Of a stretch of DNA of 64,000 nt, positions 54,451 through 62,936 are shown piece by piece; positions within the stretch are counted from its first letter, which is position 1; every line of letters begins with the position of its first letter. The notes beneath the pieces were generated by a model. It did not search any database. It was not told the DNA's origin and saw only the letters and a list, made by a program, of their open reading frames with translations. This stretch comes from Nitrosarchaeum sp. Lineage in GTDB: Archaea > Thermoproteota > Nitrososphaeria > Nitrososphaerales > Nitrosopumilaceae. A program made the translations under genes and the position numbers. The DNA is taken from the NCBI GenBank assembly GCA_023265135.1, contig JAHFUM010000003.1:1-64000 (forward strand). The letters run 5' to 3'.

Positions 54451-55667
54451 TATTGCGGAACTCCCATAGTATTTCCTACACCAATTAACAAAATTGACTG
54501 ACCTTGTTTTGTATTGTCATGAATCATTTCATATATTTGGGAGCGTACATCGTCTGCCTTGTCTGCAATTTCTTTAGTCATCAAAGTGATGGCATCCTTA
54601 ACAGATTGTTTTATCACAATTGCAAAAATAGGGATGTTATTTTTTGTCGCAATATCCTCAATCTGAAATCGTTCAGTTCCAATCCCACCTATAGCAGCAC
54701 CAAATCCTTGTGCTATAGTAGCAGAATTTTCCCCTTCCATTTTCAGTGCAGCGTCAACCATGATTATGATGTCAGGTTTGTTTTTAAAAACAATCGATTC
54801 TACAGCATCCCCAGGCCTGCCAACAGTAGAACCAGGGCCTTCGGCTTTTAATAGAAACAATTTTCTTCCATCATATTGAGTTTCACTAAAAACAGTTTGA
54901 AAAGCAATTGACTCTTTTTTAGTACCAAGCATCATTTTGCCTACAACCATAGGCCCTATCCCATCACCTATTGGTTGCCCCATTTTAAAAGCAGAGATAG
55001 CTTTGTGCATAGCTTCTGCTTCTTCCATGATAAAAGGCAACATCATTTGAAGTGGTAAAATTAATGGGTAGTTATTCTGTTTTTTTGCGGTCAAAAATAG
55101 ATGATTGATTACTTTGTAAATCATTTGTAACGAAGTGGCAATCTCAAGCAGTGTTTGAATTTTAGTTAATTCCAAAGCACTTGTTTGAGGAGATAATGAC
55201 TTGACATGTTCTCTAGAGTAATCTTCTCGTGCTCTTATGATATGTCTGACTTTGGTAACAATTCCATTTGGATCCATATCAACGGGCATTATTGTAAAAT
55301 AATCTAAAAAACGATCAATTTTTTTCGTAGGATCATCTTTAGGATTCATACTTTTTTTAATGTAATCAATTAGTTCGTTTCTTGACTGAGTTTTGTACAC
55401 TTCTAGTTTGTTGATCCCTTTTTTTATTTCTCCAGATGTGATTGCTAATTGAATTCTCTGTCCATAAAATACAAAAATAAAAATCGGAAGAATCCAAATC
55501 AGCATCATAATTGGATTTGTTTGATCACTTGATCCAAACAGTTTATCAAAATCGATGTTTGTAAAATCCAATAAACTAAGAGAGGGACGAAACCAAATTA
55601 AATCATTCGTATAATTATGGCTAGGATGAAAATATGAGAGGATAGGAAAATTGTAAAAATAGTCCAC
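54450..55667 (-). CDS. DUF1512 family protein
   Basis: 405 residues. One membrane helix near residue 55-70 (MMLIWILPIFIFVFYGQRIQL) is followed by a soluble domain with KGINKLEVYKTQSRNELIDY, GDGIGPMVVGKMM, LKAEGPGSTVGRPGDAVE and IIIMVDAALKMEGENSAT. These motifs are those I associate with archaeal DUF1512, whose function is unknown. The pattern GPGSTVGRPG plus MVDAALK suggests a nucleotide- or sugar-phosphate site. A zinc-ribbon gene follows with TAATG overlap. TBP is divergent. Confidence 0.83.
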   Translation of the reverse strand: MDYFYNFPILSYFHPSHNYTNDLIWFRPSLSLLDFTNIDFDKLFGSSDQTNPIMMLIWILPIFIFVFYGQRIQLAITSGEIKKGINKLEVYKTQSRNELIDYIKKSMNPKDDPTKKIDRFLDYFTIMPVDMDPNGIVTKVRHIIRAREDYSREHVKSLSPQTSALELTKIQTLLEIATSLQMIYKVINHLFLTAKKQNNYPLILPLQMMLPFIMEEAEAMHKAISAFKMGQPIGDGIGPMVVGKMMLGTKKESIAFQTVFSETQYDGRKLFLLKAEGPGSTVGRPGDAVESIVFKNKPDIIIMVDAALKMEGENSATIAQGFGAAIGGIGTERFQIEDIATKNNIPIFAIVIKQSVKDAITLMTKEIADKADDVRSQIYEMIHDNTKQGQSILLIGVGNTMGVPQ

Positions 55668-55725
55668 TTGAAGGTAAAAAAATGGCGAGTGCTTTTATTA
55701 TAGTTAGGGTAGGAAAAACCTGAAT

Positions 55726-56286
55726 ATGCCACAAACAAAACCTATTGTAAGCGTAGAAAATGTTGTAGCATCTGCTTCTGTTGATCAAAAAATGGACTTG
55801 AATGAGATCACCCGAACATTTCCCGATGTGGAATACCATCCTGATCAATTTCCAGGACTAGTTTTTAGATTGAAAAGTCCAAAAACAGCAACTTTGATTT
55901 TTACTTCAGGAAAAATGGTATGTACAGGTTCAAAATCTGAAGAAATGGCAAGAAAAGCAGTAAAAACAGTAGTGCAAAAACTTCGAAAAGGTGGAATCAA
56001 AGTCAAAAAAGATGCAACGGTCGAAATTCAGAACATAGTAGCATCAATTAATCTAGGTGGGAAAATTCATCTTGAACAAGCAGCCAGAACTTTACCAAGA
56101 AGCATGTATGAACCAGAACAATTTCCAGGGTTGATTCATAGAATGCTAGATCCAAAGACAGTAATTTTGTTATTCTCTTCTGGAAAACTTGTCTGTACGG
56201 GAGCTAAAAAAGAACCAGATGTGTATAGATCAGTAAACAACTTGCATGCGTTGCTAGAAGAAAAAAACCTGATGATCTATGATTAA
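55726..56286 (+). CDS. tbp: TATA-binding protein TBP
   Basis: 186 residues with the two direct repeats of the saddle fold: PGLVFRLKSPKTATLIFTSG and FPGLIHRMLDPKTVILLFSSG, each followed by VCTG(S/A)K. It nucleates the pre-initiation complex and pairs with the TFB at 38976. A CTTTTATTAT element about 26-36 bases upstream of the ATG is a fitting TATA box. Confidence 0.97.
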   Translation: MPQTKPIVSVENVVASASVDQKMDLNEITRTFPDVEYHPDQFPGLVFRLKSPKTATLIFTSGKMVCTGSKSEEMARKAVKTVVQKLRKGGIKVKKDATVEIQNIVASINLGGKIHLEQAARTLPRSMYEPEQFPGLIHRMLDPKTVILLFSSGKLVCTGAKKEPDVYRSVNNLHALLEEKNLMIYD

Positions 56287-56320
56287 TCATAGATAAGATC
56301 TATTTCTATTTATTTTCTAA

Positions 56321-56647
56321 TTATTTTATTGGACTTCCTAATGGAACATCTTCATCTACAGTTAACCAAAATGGTTTGTCATCTACATCTGCTGCCAAAA
56401 GCATTGCATTTGATTCAACACCTGCCATAGTTTTTGGTTCTAGATTTATAATAGCAATTACAATTTTTCCAATAAGATCTTCTGGTTTGTAATATTGTGC
56501 ACCACCAATTATTACATTTCTTTGTTCACTACTAATATCAATAATTCCTTTTATGATTCGAGTTTTACCAGGAATGGATTCTGTTGAAATAATTTTTGCA
56601 ACACGAATATCTAATTTTGCAAAATCGTTATAGGATACATTTGACAT
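56321..56647 (-). CDS. methionyl-tRNA synthetase beta-subunit/CsaA-type tRNA-binding domain protein
   Basis: 108 residues, all a tRNA-binding OB-fold: FAKLDIRVAKIISTESIPGKTRIIKG, then NVIIGGAQYYKPEDLIGKIVIAIINLEPKTMAGVESNAMLL. Single-domain archaeal forms are the beta subunit of MetRS (MetS) and aid tRNA binding in trans. CsaA-type chaperones share the fold. No catalytic MetRS gene is nearby. Confidence 0.85.
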   Translation of the reverse strand: MSNVSYNDFAKLDIRVAKIISTESIPGKTRIIKGIIDISSEQRNVIIGGAQYYKPEDLIGKIVIAIINLEPKTMAGVESNAMLLAADVDDKPFWLTVDEDVPLGSPIK

Positions 56648-56688
56648 AAAGATTCCTAAACTATCTCATTAAAATGAATTTCGAAATT

Positions 56689-56904
56689 TCACATTAGAAC
56701 TTTTTTATCAATGCCGCTTGTCTCTATTTCATATTTTAGAGCTGCTGGAAGTTCAACATATTTTTTATTAACTAAAATAATTATTTGATCATTAGGAACA
56801 TTTACCATTTTAAGTAACTTACCGCGTTGATGAGCATATGCATTTTTCCAAAATCCTGCTCCATCAAAGGTTCCAATTTTTGGCATGTATCGTGAGGGTT
56901 TCAT
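56689..56904 (-). CDS. hypothetical small basic protein (71 aa)
   Basis: 71 residues: MPKIGTFDGAGFWKNAYAH followed by a hydrophobic strand-like VNVPNDQIIILVNKKYVEL and an acidic-to-basic end. No known motif is recognised. It precedes the MetG-beta-like gene by 41 bases on the same strand and might be co-transcribed. Confidence 0.5.
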   Translation of the reverse strand: MKPSRYMPKIGTFDGAGFWKNAYAHQRGKLLKMVNVPNDQIIILVNKKYVELPAALKYEIETSGIDKKVLM

Positions 56905-57056
56905 TTTTTTAAGATTAATTGACTGTGACGGAAGTTTGGCAATTGCCGTTAGAACTGGAGTTACTGTTCTGGATTTTAGGCATGTTGCCCATCACAGTCT
57001 ATTTCACTAAAAATAGGAATCTAATATATTTAATGCGGAATTAACGAGTATAAGGC

Positions 57057-57473
57057 ATGGCAGAAATTGAAGTTTCAGTGGAAATTAGTGCTCCAGTAGC
57101 CAAAGTTTGGGATTTAGTATCAGATATAGATAATGAACCGAAATTTTGGAAGGGAACTAAAGAAATTAGAAACATATCAAAAATTGGGAATATCGTTAAT
57201 CGTGAGATAATCATCGCATTTAGAGATCAAAAATGCATACAGGAAGTAAAACTAGAACCAAAAGAAAGGATCGAGGTACGATTTACAAAAGGAATCATAG
57301 ATGGAACCAAAATCATCACCCTTACTGCCAAAGATGAAAAAACAATAATGAAAGCAAAATGGGACATCAAACTTACAGGTATGATGGGGATATTTACAGG
57401 GATGATAAAAAAACACATTGAAAGCGGAACAGAACAGGCATTGCAAAATATCAAAGAAGAAATCGAGAGATAA
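57057..57473 (+). CDS. SRPBCC/START-like ligand-binding protein
   Basis: 138 residues of the helix-grip fold: EVSVEISAPVAKVWDLVSDIDNEPKFWKG opening, then KCIQEVKLEPKERIEVRF, and the long C-terminal helix with EQALQNIKEEIE. SRPBCC proteins bind hydrophobic ligands or act on lipids or polyketides. It ends 5 bases before the glycosyltransferase gene. A TAATATATTTAA element lies about 25-35 bases upstream. Confidence 0.8.
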   Translation: MAEIEVSVEISAPVAKVWDLVSDIDNEPKFWKGTKEIRNISKIGNIVNREIIIAFRDQKCIQEVKLEPKERIEVRFTKGIIDGTKIITLTAKDEKTIMKAKWDIKLTGMMGIFTGMIKKHIESGTEQALQNIKEEIER

Positions 57474-57478
57474 GTTCA

Positions 57479-58684
57479 ATGGAATTAATTTTAGATGTTT
57501 TGAATTATTCGTTAACTACAATTTTAATTGGAATATCTGCAACATGGGTATTTCTAATCAAATCAATTGTAGATTCGGCCAGATTAACACCATATTTAGA
57601 TAAATTTGAAAGAAAGGAGCATAAGAATCCCAAGGTTTCAGTAATTCTTCCTGCAAGAAATGAAGAAGGATTTATTGAAAAATGTTTAGATTCGCTAATT
57701 GAGCAAGACTATACAAATTATGAAATCATTGTAATTAATGATTCGTCAGATGATACAACCGGTAAGATCATTTTAGAATATGCAAAGAAAAACTCCAAGA
57801 TAATACCAGTGAACGCACAAATAAAACCAGATGGGTGGATGGGGAAAAATTGGGCATGCATGGAAGGATATAGAAAGTCAACAGGAGAACTTTTGTTATT
57901 TACAGACGCAGATACCAAACATTCAAAAAATGTAATTTCTCTTGCAGTGTCACATTTACTTTCTCTGAATTTAGATGCGTTATCAGCAATTCCAAAAATG
58001 CGTGTAATGGATTTTTGGACAAGAATTACACTTCCTATGATTTCAATATTTCTTCATTCAAGATTTTCAGCCATTCGAGTAAACGATCCTTCAAAGAAAA
58101 CAGCATATTTTTTTGGTAGTTTTTTCATAATTAAACAAAAAACTTACGAAGCGGTAGGAATGCATGAAGGGGTGAAACATGAAATTATTGAAGATGGTGC
58201 ACTAGGAAAAAAAGTAAAAGAATCAGGATACAAGATGAAGATTGTTAGAGGAGACCATCTAATAGAAGCAGTGTGGGCACGAGACAAAAGCACTCTATGG
58301 AATGCTCTCAAGAGATTAATGATTCCATTATATCTTCAAAGCGAGAAAATTGCAATTGGAAGTTTCTTTGCAGTGTTATTCTTACTTTTTATGCCATTTC
58401 CAATTTTGGCATATTCTATTTTAGTACCAATAAAAACAATATCATTTTCAATTTTATTTGTGGCTTCATTTGCTGCTTCAATCATGGTTTACCTGGGAGC
58501 TATAATAGAAGTGAAAAAACTATTACAGTTGAGATTAATTGATGCATTTTTTGCCCCCCTAGGTGGCTTGGTGGTAGTACTAGGATTTTTGAGCGGGTTA
58601 ATTCATGCGAAAAGTAGTACTGTGCATTGGAGAGGAAGAAAGTATTCCATGAAAGATCACGTTCAGAATTCGATAAGCGTATAA
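57479..58684 (+). CDS. membrane-associated family 2 glycosyltransferase
   Basis: 401 residues. An N-terminal helix (LNYSLTTILIGISATWVFLI) anchors it, and the GT-A domain follows: KVSVILPARNEEGFIEKCLDSLIEQ, NYEIIVINDSSDD, DxD site in LFTDADTKHS and the later EDGALGKKVKESGYKMKIV. Four hydrophobic helices close the C-terminus. It resembles carotenoid or lipid glycosyltransferases; sugar and acceptor are unknown. It follows the SRPBCC protein, which could present a lipid substrate. Confidence 0.8.
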   Translation: MELILDVLNYSLTTILIGISATWVFLIKSIVDSARLTPYLDKFERKEHKNPKVSVILPARNEEGFIEKCLDSLIEQDYTNYEIIVINDSSDDTTGKIILEYAKKNSKIIPVNAQIKPDGWMGKNWACMEGYRKSTGELLLFTDADTKHSKNVISLAVSHLLSLNLDALSAIPKMRVMDFWTRITLPMISIFLHSRFSAIRVNDPSKKTAYFFGSFFIIKQKTYEAVGMHEGVKHEIIEDGALGKKVKESGYKMKIVRGDHLIEAVWARDKSTLWNALKRLMIPLYLQSEKIAIGSFFAVLFLLFMPFPILAYSILVPIKTISFSILFVASFAASIMVYLGAIIEVKKLLQLRLIDAFFAPLGGLVVVLGFLSGLIHAKSSTVHWRGRKYSMKDHVQNSISV

Positions 58685-58721
58685 CAATACTTTTAGATGG
58701 AAAATTTGGCAATGAATTTAC

Positions 58722-59861
58722 ATGGATAAGTCAGCAATGTTACTAGGCGGAGCAATAGGAGCTATTATCGTTTCAGTTATTTTTGCAGTGATTTTGATAA
58801 CACCGTCTACAATTAAATCGGAAATTGTCTTAGATAATAAACCAATTCCAAGTGTAATAGGTGAAACAACTCCAGCATATTCAAAAAATCTTTCATTGAT
58901 AGAAATATTTGAAAAATCAGAGCCTGGAGTAGTCAGAGTCAATGTTCAAAGATCAGATCAAGCAAATGGAACAACAGGAGTTGGTTCAGGTTTTGTTTTT
59001 GATAAAAAAGGTCATATCATAACAAATGCTCATGTTGTAAAAGATGCAAAAAAAATAGTAGTCACATTTTTGGATGGTCGTTCATACAATGCTGAGAGAA
59101 TTGGTTACGATGAATTCACAGACATAGGAGTTATCAAAGTTAATGCAGATTTATCATTGTTAAAACCACTTATGTTGGGAGATTCAGCTAATCTCAAAGT
59201 GGGAGAATCTATTGCAGCCATTGGAAATCCATTTGGATTATCAGGTTCCATGACATCCGGAATTGTTAGTCAATTAGGAAGACTCTTACCTTCAGAATCA
59301 GGTTATTCCATTCCAGATGTAATTCAGACAGATGCTGCAATTAATCCAGGAAATTCAGGTGGACCTTTATTGAATATGCGAGGGGAAATTGTTGGAATAA
59401 ACACTGCAATACAATCCACAACTGGAGAATTTACTGGAGTTGGATTTGCAGTTCCGTCACAAACAATAGCCAAAATTGTTCCAAATCTAATAGAAAATGG
59501 GAAGTATCATCATCCATGGATAGGAATTTCTGGGAGAGATATTGATCCTGATCTAGCCAAAGTTTTGAATCTAAACGATACAGTGGGATTTCTTGTAATC
59601 ACAGTAATAGAAAAGAGTCCTGCAGAAAAAGCAGGCATTCATGGATCCGATAAAACAGTTCAGGCAGAGGGAGTAGATTATCAAATTGGAGGAGACATCA
59701 TATTATCAGTAGACGGCAAAGATGTGAGAAAAATAGACGATATTTTGATTCACCTACAAAGGGAAAAATCGGTTGGGGATGAAATGGTATTAAAAATTTT
59801 AAGAGATGGTAGAACTACCAATATTAAAATCAACTTAGAAGAAAGACCAAACGGGAATTAA
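58722..59861 (+). CDS. HtrA/DegP-type serine protease with PDZ domain
   Basis: 379 residues. An N-terminal membrane anchor (about 7-27) is followed by a trypsin-like domain with the catalytic triad: His in IITNAHVVKD, Asp in DEFTDIGVIKV and Ser in NPGNSGGPL. A single PDZ domain (about 275-370; FLVITVIEKSPAEKAGI) completes it. Such anchored proteases degrade or refold misfolded extracytoplasmic proteins. Confidence 0.93.
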   Translation: MDKSAMLLGGAIGAIIVSVIFAVILITPSTIKSEIVLDNKPIPSVIGETTPAYSKNLSLIEIFEKSEPGVVRVNVQRSDQANGTTGVGSGFVFDKKGHIITNAHVVKDAKKIVVTFLDGRSYNAERIGYDEFTDIGVIKVNADLSLLKPLMLGDSANLKVGESIAAIGNPFGLSGSMTSGIVSQLGRLLPSESGYSIPDVIQTDAAINPGNSGGPLLNMRGEIVGINTAIQSTTGEFTGVGFAVPSQTIAKIVPNLIENGKYHHPWIGISGRDIDPDLAKVLNLNDTVGFLVITVIEKSPAEKAGIHGSDKTVQAEGVDYQIGGDIILSVDGKDVRKIDDILIHLQREKSVGDEMVLKILRDGRTTNIKINLEERPNGN

Positions 59862-59903
59862 AGCGATACAAGCATAAATACTTCTAGACAAGCACATCAA
59901 CTA

Positions 59904-61073
59904 TTGAATAAACTTGTGTTAAACTCTGAGAGTTTAAGCAATGTTTTAGAAAACAAGACAATTTCTAGAGAAGAAATAATACAAATCTATGAAAATTCAG
60001 AAAAGAATCCCAGTGAGTTGTTTTCTACTGCTCAAATGTTGAGAGAGAAATTCAAAAAAAGAGCTGTAACATTTTCAAAAAAAGCATTCTTCAATATTGT
60101 AAATTTATGTAAAGATACATGCTCATACTGCACTTACAAGGCAGAGCCAGGCGAGGAAAAAATATCTTTGATGTCAAAACAAGAGATAAAACAATTATTG
60201 ATTCTTGCAAAAAAATACAGATGTGTGGAAGCTTTGTTTGTAACAGGAGAACACCCAGAACATAGATATCAAGAGGCACGAGATTGGCTAAAGACAAACG
60301 GATTCAAATCAACTGCAGAATATTTGATTCATTCATCAGAATTAGCAGTGGAAATGGGATTGTTTCCTCATACTAATGCAGGAAACTTGAACAAAGAAGA
60401 TCTAAAAGAGTTACAAAAAAGTAATGTGTCAATGGGCATAATGTTAGAAAATATTAGTGAAAGACTAACAAAAAAAGGAATGCCACATTATCTTGCAGCA
60501 AGTAAGAAACCAAAAGCACGACTCGAAGTACTAGAGCATGCAGGAGAATTAAGAATTCCAATGACAACTGGAATACTAGTGGGGATTGGAGAAACACCAA
60601 TTGAAATCATAGATTCAATTTTAGCAATTAGAAAACTCCAAGAAAAATATGGAAATATACAAGAAGTGATTGTACAAAATTTTCAGCCAAAACCAGATAC
60701 TGTGATGAATAATTTTCCTTCTGCTAATGAAAATTATTTCAAAATAGTTGTTGCATTAGCAAGAATAATCATGCCAAAAATGAATATTCAGATTCCTCCA
60801 AATTTATCTCCAAATTCATATCATAGTTTTCTAACAGTGGGAATCAATGACTGGGGAGGAATTTCTCCACTTACACCAGATTATGTAAATCCAGAATTTT
60901 CTTGGCCAGAGATTAAAAAATTAGAGCAAAACTCTAAAAATGCAGGATTTGAATTAAAATGCAGGTTTCCTGTGTACCCAGAATTTTTTTCGTATGTTGG
61001 CAAAGAGTTAAGAGATAAGATGAAAGTTATCGAAGATGAAGAAGGATTGGTGAGACAGGAGTATTGGCAATGA
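59904..61073 (+). CDS. cofG: FO synthase subunit CofG (F420 biosynthesis)
   Basis: 389 residues. Radical SAM core with the iron-sulfur motif CKDTCSYC (CxxxCxxC), GILVGIGETPIE and a C-terminal DWGGISPLTPDYVNP typical of CofG. With CofH it makes the FO chromophore of F420 from 5-amino-6-ribitylaminouracil and tyrosine. It starts with TTG at 59904 and cofH overlaps its stop by four bases. Confidence 0.93.
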   Translation: MNKLVLNSESLSNVLENKTISREEIIQIYENSEKNPSELFSTAQMLREKFKKRAVTFSKKAFFNIVNLCKDTCSYCTYKAEPGEEKISLMSKQEIKQLLILAKKYRCVEALFVTGEHPEHRYQEARDWLKTNGFKSTAEYLIHSSELAVEMGLFPHTNAGNLNKEDLKELQKSNVSMGIMLENISERLTKKGMPHYLAASKKPKARLEVLEHAGELRIPMTTGILVGIGETPIEIIDSILAIRKLQEKYGNIQEVIVQNFQPKPDTVMNNFPSANENYFKIVVALARIIMPKMNIQIPPNLSPNSYHSFLTVGINDWGGISPLTPDYVNPEFSWPEIKKLEQNSKNAGFELKCRFPVYPEFFSYVGKELRDKMKVIEDEEGLVRQEYWQ

Positions 61074-62326
61074 ATATCAACTTAGAATCATTACTTAAGA
61101 ATTCAGATTCTTTTGTTTCTGAGATATTAAACAAGGCACTATCAGATAAAGAGATAACAGCGCATGAAGGAATAAGACTCTACAATACGTCTGGGATTGA
61201 TTTTCATTTAGTAGGATTGGTTGCAGATGAAATTAGAAGAAGAAGAGTAGGAAATACGGTTACATATGTTGTAAACAGAAACATCAATTTTACCAATGTA
61301 TGTATAAAACAATGTGGTTTTTGTGCATTTAGCAGGGATTTTAGAGAAGAGGAAGGATATTTTCTCCCAACAGATGAAATTGTAAGACGTGCAAAAGAAG
61401 CATATCAATTAGGTGCAACTGAAGTATGCATTCAAGCAGGTCTACCTCCAGATATGGAAGGGGATTTGTATGAAAACATTTGCAGAGCGATTAAAAAAGA
61501 AATTCCAGATATTCATATTCATGGATTTTCACCAGAAGAAGTTCTTTATGGTGCATCAAGATCAAATACAACAATCAGAGAATACCTCAAGAGACTCAAA
61601 GAATCAGGTGTAGATACTTTGCCAGGCACGGCAGCAGAGATACTAGAACAAAAGATAAGAGATAAAATTTCTCCAGGAAGAATCAGTGTAAAAGATTGGA
61701 TAGAAGTCATCAAAACAGCTCACAGTCTTGGAATCAATACAACTTCAACTATGATGTTTGGACATGTTGAAACACCTGAAGACAGAGTGAATCATATTGT
61801 AAAAATCAGGGAAATTCAAAAAGAGACCAGAGGGTTCACTGAATTTGTTCCACTTAATTTTATCCATAGTGAAGCTCCAATGTACAAACACCAATTGCAT
61901 AATGAGATTAAACAAGGAGGTAGTGGTAATGATGTACTGTTAACACACGCAATTGCAAGAATTATGTTAAATAATTACATAGACAATATTCAAATGTCTT
62001 GGGTAAAAGAAGGACAGAAAATGTCACAACTGTTGTTAATGTGGGGAGCAAATGATTTTGGAGGAACTTTGATCAATGAAAGTATTTCAACATCTGCAGG
62101 ATCTAATCACGGTCAATTAATTAAACCAAAAGAAATAAGAAGATTAGTAAGGGAAATTGGAAGAGTTCCTGCAGAGAGAAACACCAAGTATAAAATTTTA
62201 AAGAAATTTGATAATAATGATGAATCAGAAGATGAGTTAGACAAAATTTCAGATTCAACCAAATTCGGATCATATGCAGAATTAATTAAAATTAACAAAT
62301 TCAAATACAAGAATCCAAGACAATAA
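61070..62326 (+). CDS. cofH: FO synthase subunit CofH (F420 biosynthesis)
   Basis: 418 residues from the ATG at 61070, which overlaps the cofG stop (ATGA); an in-frame TTG at 61064 would add two residues. Radical SAM motif CIKQCGFC in NINFTNVCIKQCGFCAFSRDF and later GGTLINESISTSAG are CofH hallmarks. It joins the tyrosine-derived part to the ribityl uracil. An acidic tail (DNNDESEDELDKISDS) closes it. A perfect 18-bp palindrome lies 48 bases downstream of the stop. Confidence 0.94.
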   Translation: MNINLESLLKNSDSFVSEILNKALSDKEITAHEGIRLYNTSGIDFHLVGLVADEIRRRRVGNTVTYVVNRNINFTNVCIKQCGFCAFSRDFREEEGYFLPTDEIVRRAKEAYQLGATEVCIQAGLPPDMEGDLYENICRAIKKEIPDIHIHGFSPEEVLYGASRSNTTIREYLKRLKESGVDTLPGTAAEILEQKIRDKISPGRISVKDWIEVIKTAHSLGINTTSTMMFGHVETPEDRVNHIVKIREIQKETRGFTEFVPLNFIHSEAPMYKHQLHNEIKQGGSGNDVLLTHAIARIMLNNYIDNIQMSWVKEGQKMSQLLLMWGANDFGGTLINESISTSAGSNHGQLIKPKEIRRLVREIGRVPAERNTKYKILKKFDNNDESEDELDKISDSTKFGSYAELIKINKFKYKNPRQ

Positions 62327-62373
62327 TAATTGCAATATTACATGCAATTAATTTAAAAAAAACACCACACAAT

Positions 62374-62391
62374 ATTTGAGAATTCTCAAAT
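62374..62391. promoter_or_regulatory. 18-bp perfect palindrome after cofH
   Basis: ATTTGAGAATTCTCAAAT is a perfect palindrome with no spacer. It lies between cofH and the first gene of what looks like an integrated element. It could be a protein-binding site (repressor or recombinase) or a transcription end. Sequence alone does not decide. Confidence 0.5.
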
Positions 62392-62523
62392 CAGGTCATT
62401 AGGAAAACACACCATATTAAGCAAGAGGTAAAACAAAATCGTAGAATAATAGGCACAAAACAAGGTGTAAAAAAACCATCCAGTTTGATCAACAAAGCTC
62501 GAGTTGAACATTAATAAGGTAAT

Positions 62524-62542
62524 ATACCGTACCATACGGTAT
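62524..62542. promoter_or_regulatory. ATACCGTA-CCA-TACGGTAT inverted repeat on the winged-helix start codon
   Basis: Two 8-bp arms (62524-62531, 62535-62542) with a 3-base spacer; the second arm runs into the ATG at 62541. A dimeric winged-helix repressor binding here would cover the transcription start or ribosome-loading site of its own gene. Confidence 0.6.
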
Positions 62543-62888
62543 GATGCGAGCAAGACTAACATACATACCTGTAGAAGTAGCAGACCAATTCGAAGATTTT
62601 ATTATAAAAAGAGACGTCCAAATACTAGATGCAGTAAAAGCAAGGACCAGAGATTATAGCACATTATCTCTGCTAAAATTACTATACCAACTTAGAGGAA
62701 ATCCAATGACGTTTTCTGATTTGTATTCAAAATCAAAAATAAGAATGAAAAAATCATTTCTGAATTATCTGCATCTTTGTGTAGATTACAACTTTGTGCA
62801 AAAAGAAGCAGTTGGAGCAAATATGATTTACTCCATAACAGACAAAGGAAGAACAATGCTGAATCTGTTTATTCATAAAAGTAATTAG
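62541..62888 (+). CDS. winged-helix DNA-binding protein
   Basis: 115 residues. Core helices YSTLSLLKLLYQLRGNPMTFSDLYSKSKIRMKKSFLNYLHLC followed by wing-like FVQKEAVGANMIYSITDKGRTMLNLF form an archaeal winged-helix (MarR/ArnR-like) domain. The start is ATG at 62541 or 62544. It sits immediately before a recombinase gene and has a dyad on its own start codon, so autoregulation is the simplest reading. Confidence 0.8.
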   Translation: MMRARLTYIPVEVADQFEDFIIKRDVQILDAVKARTRDYSTLSLLKLLYQLRGNPMTFSDLYSKSKIRMKKSFLNYLHLCVDYNFVQKEAVGANMIYSITDKGRTMLNLFIHKSN

Positions 62889-62936
62889 ACATACTTAATC
62901 TATATCATTTTTATTAGACGCTTTTCAGTCAATAGT

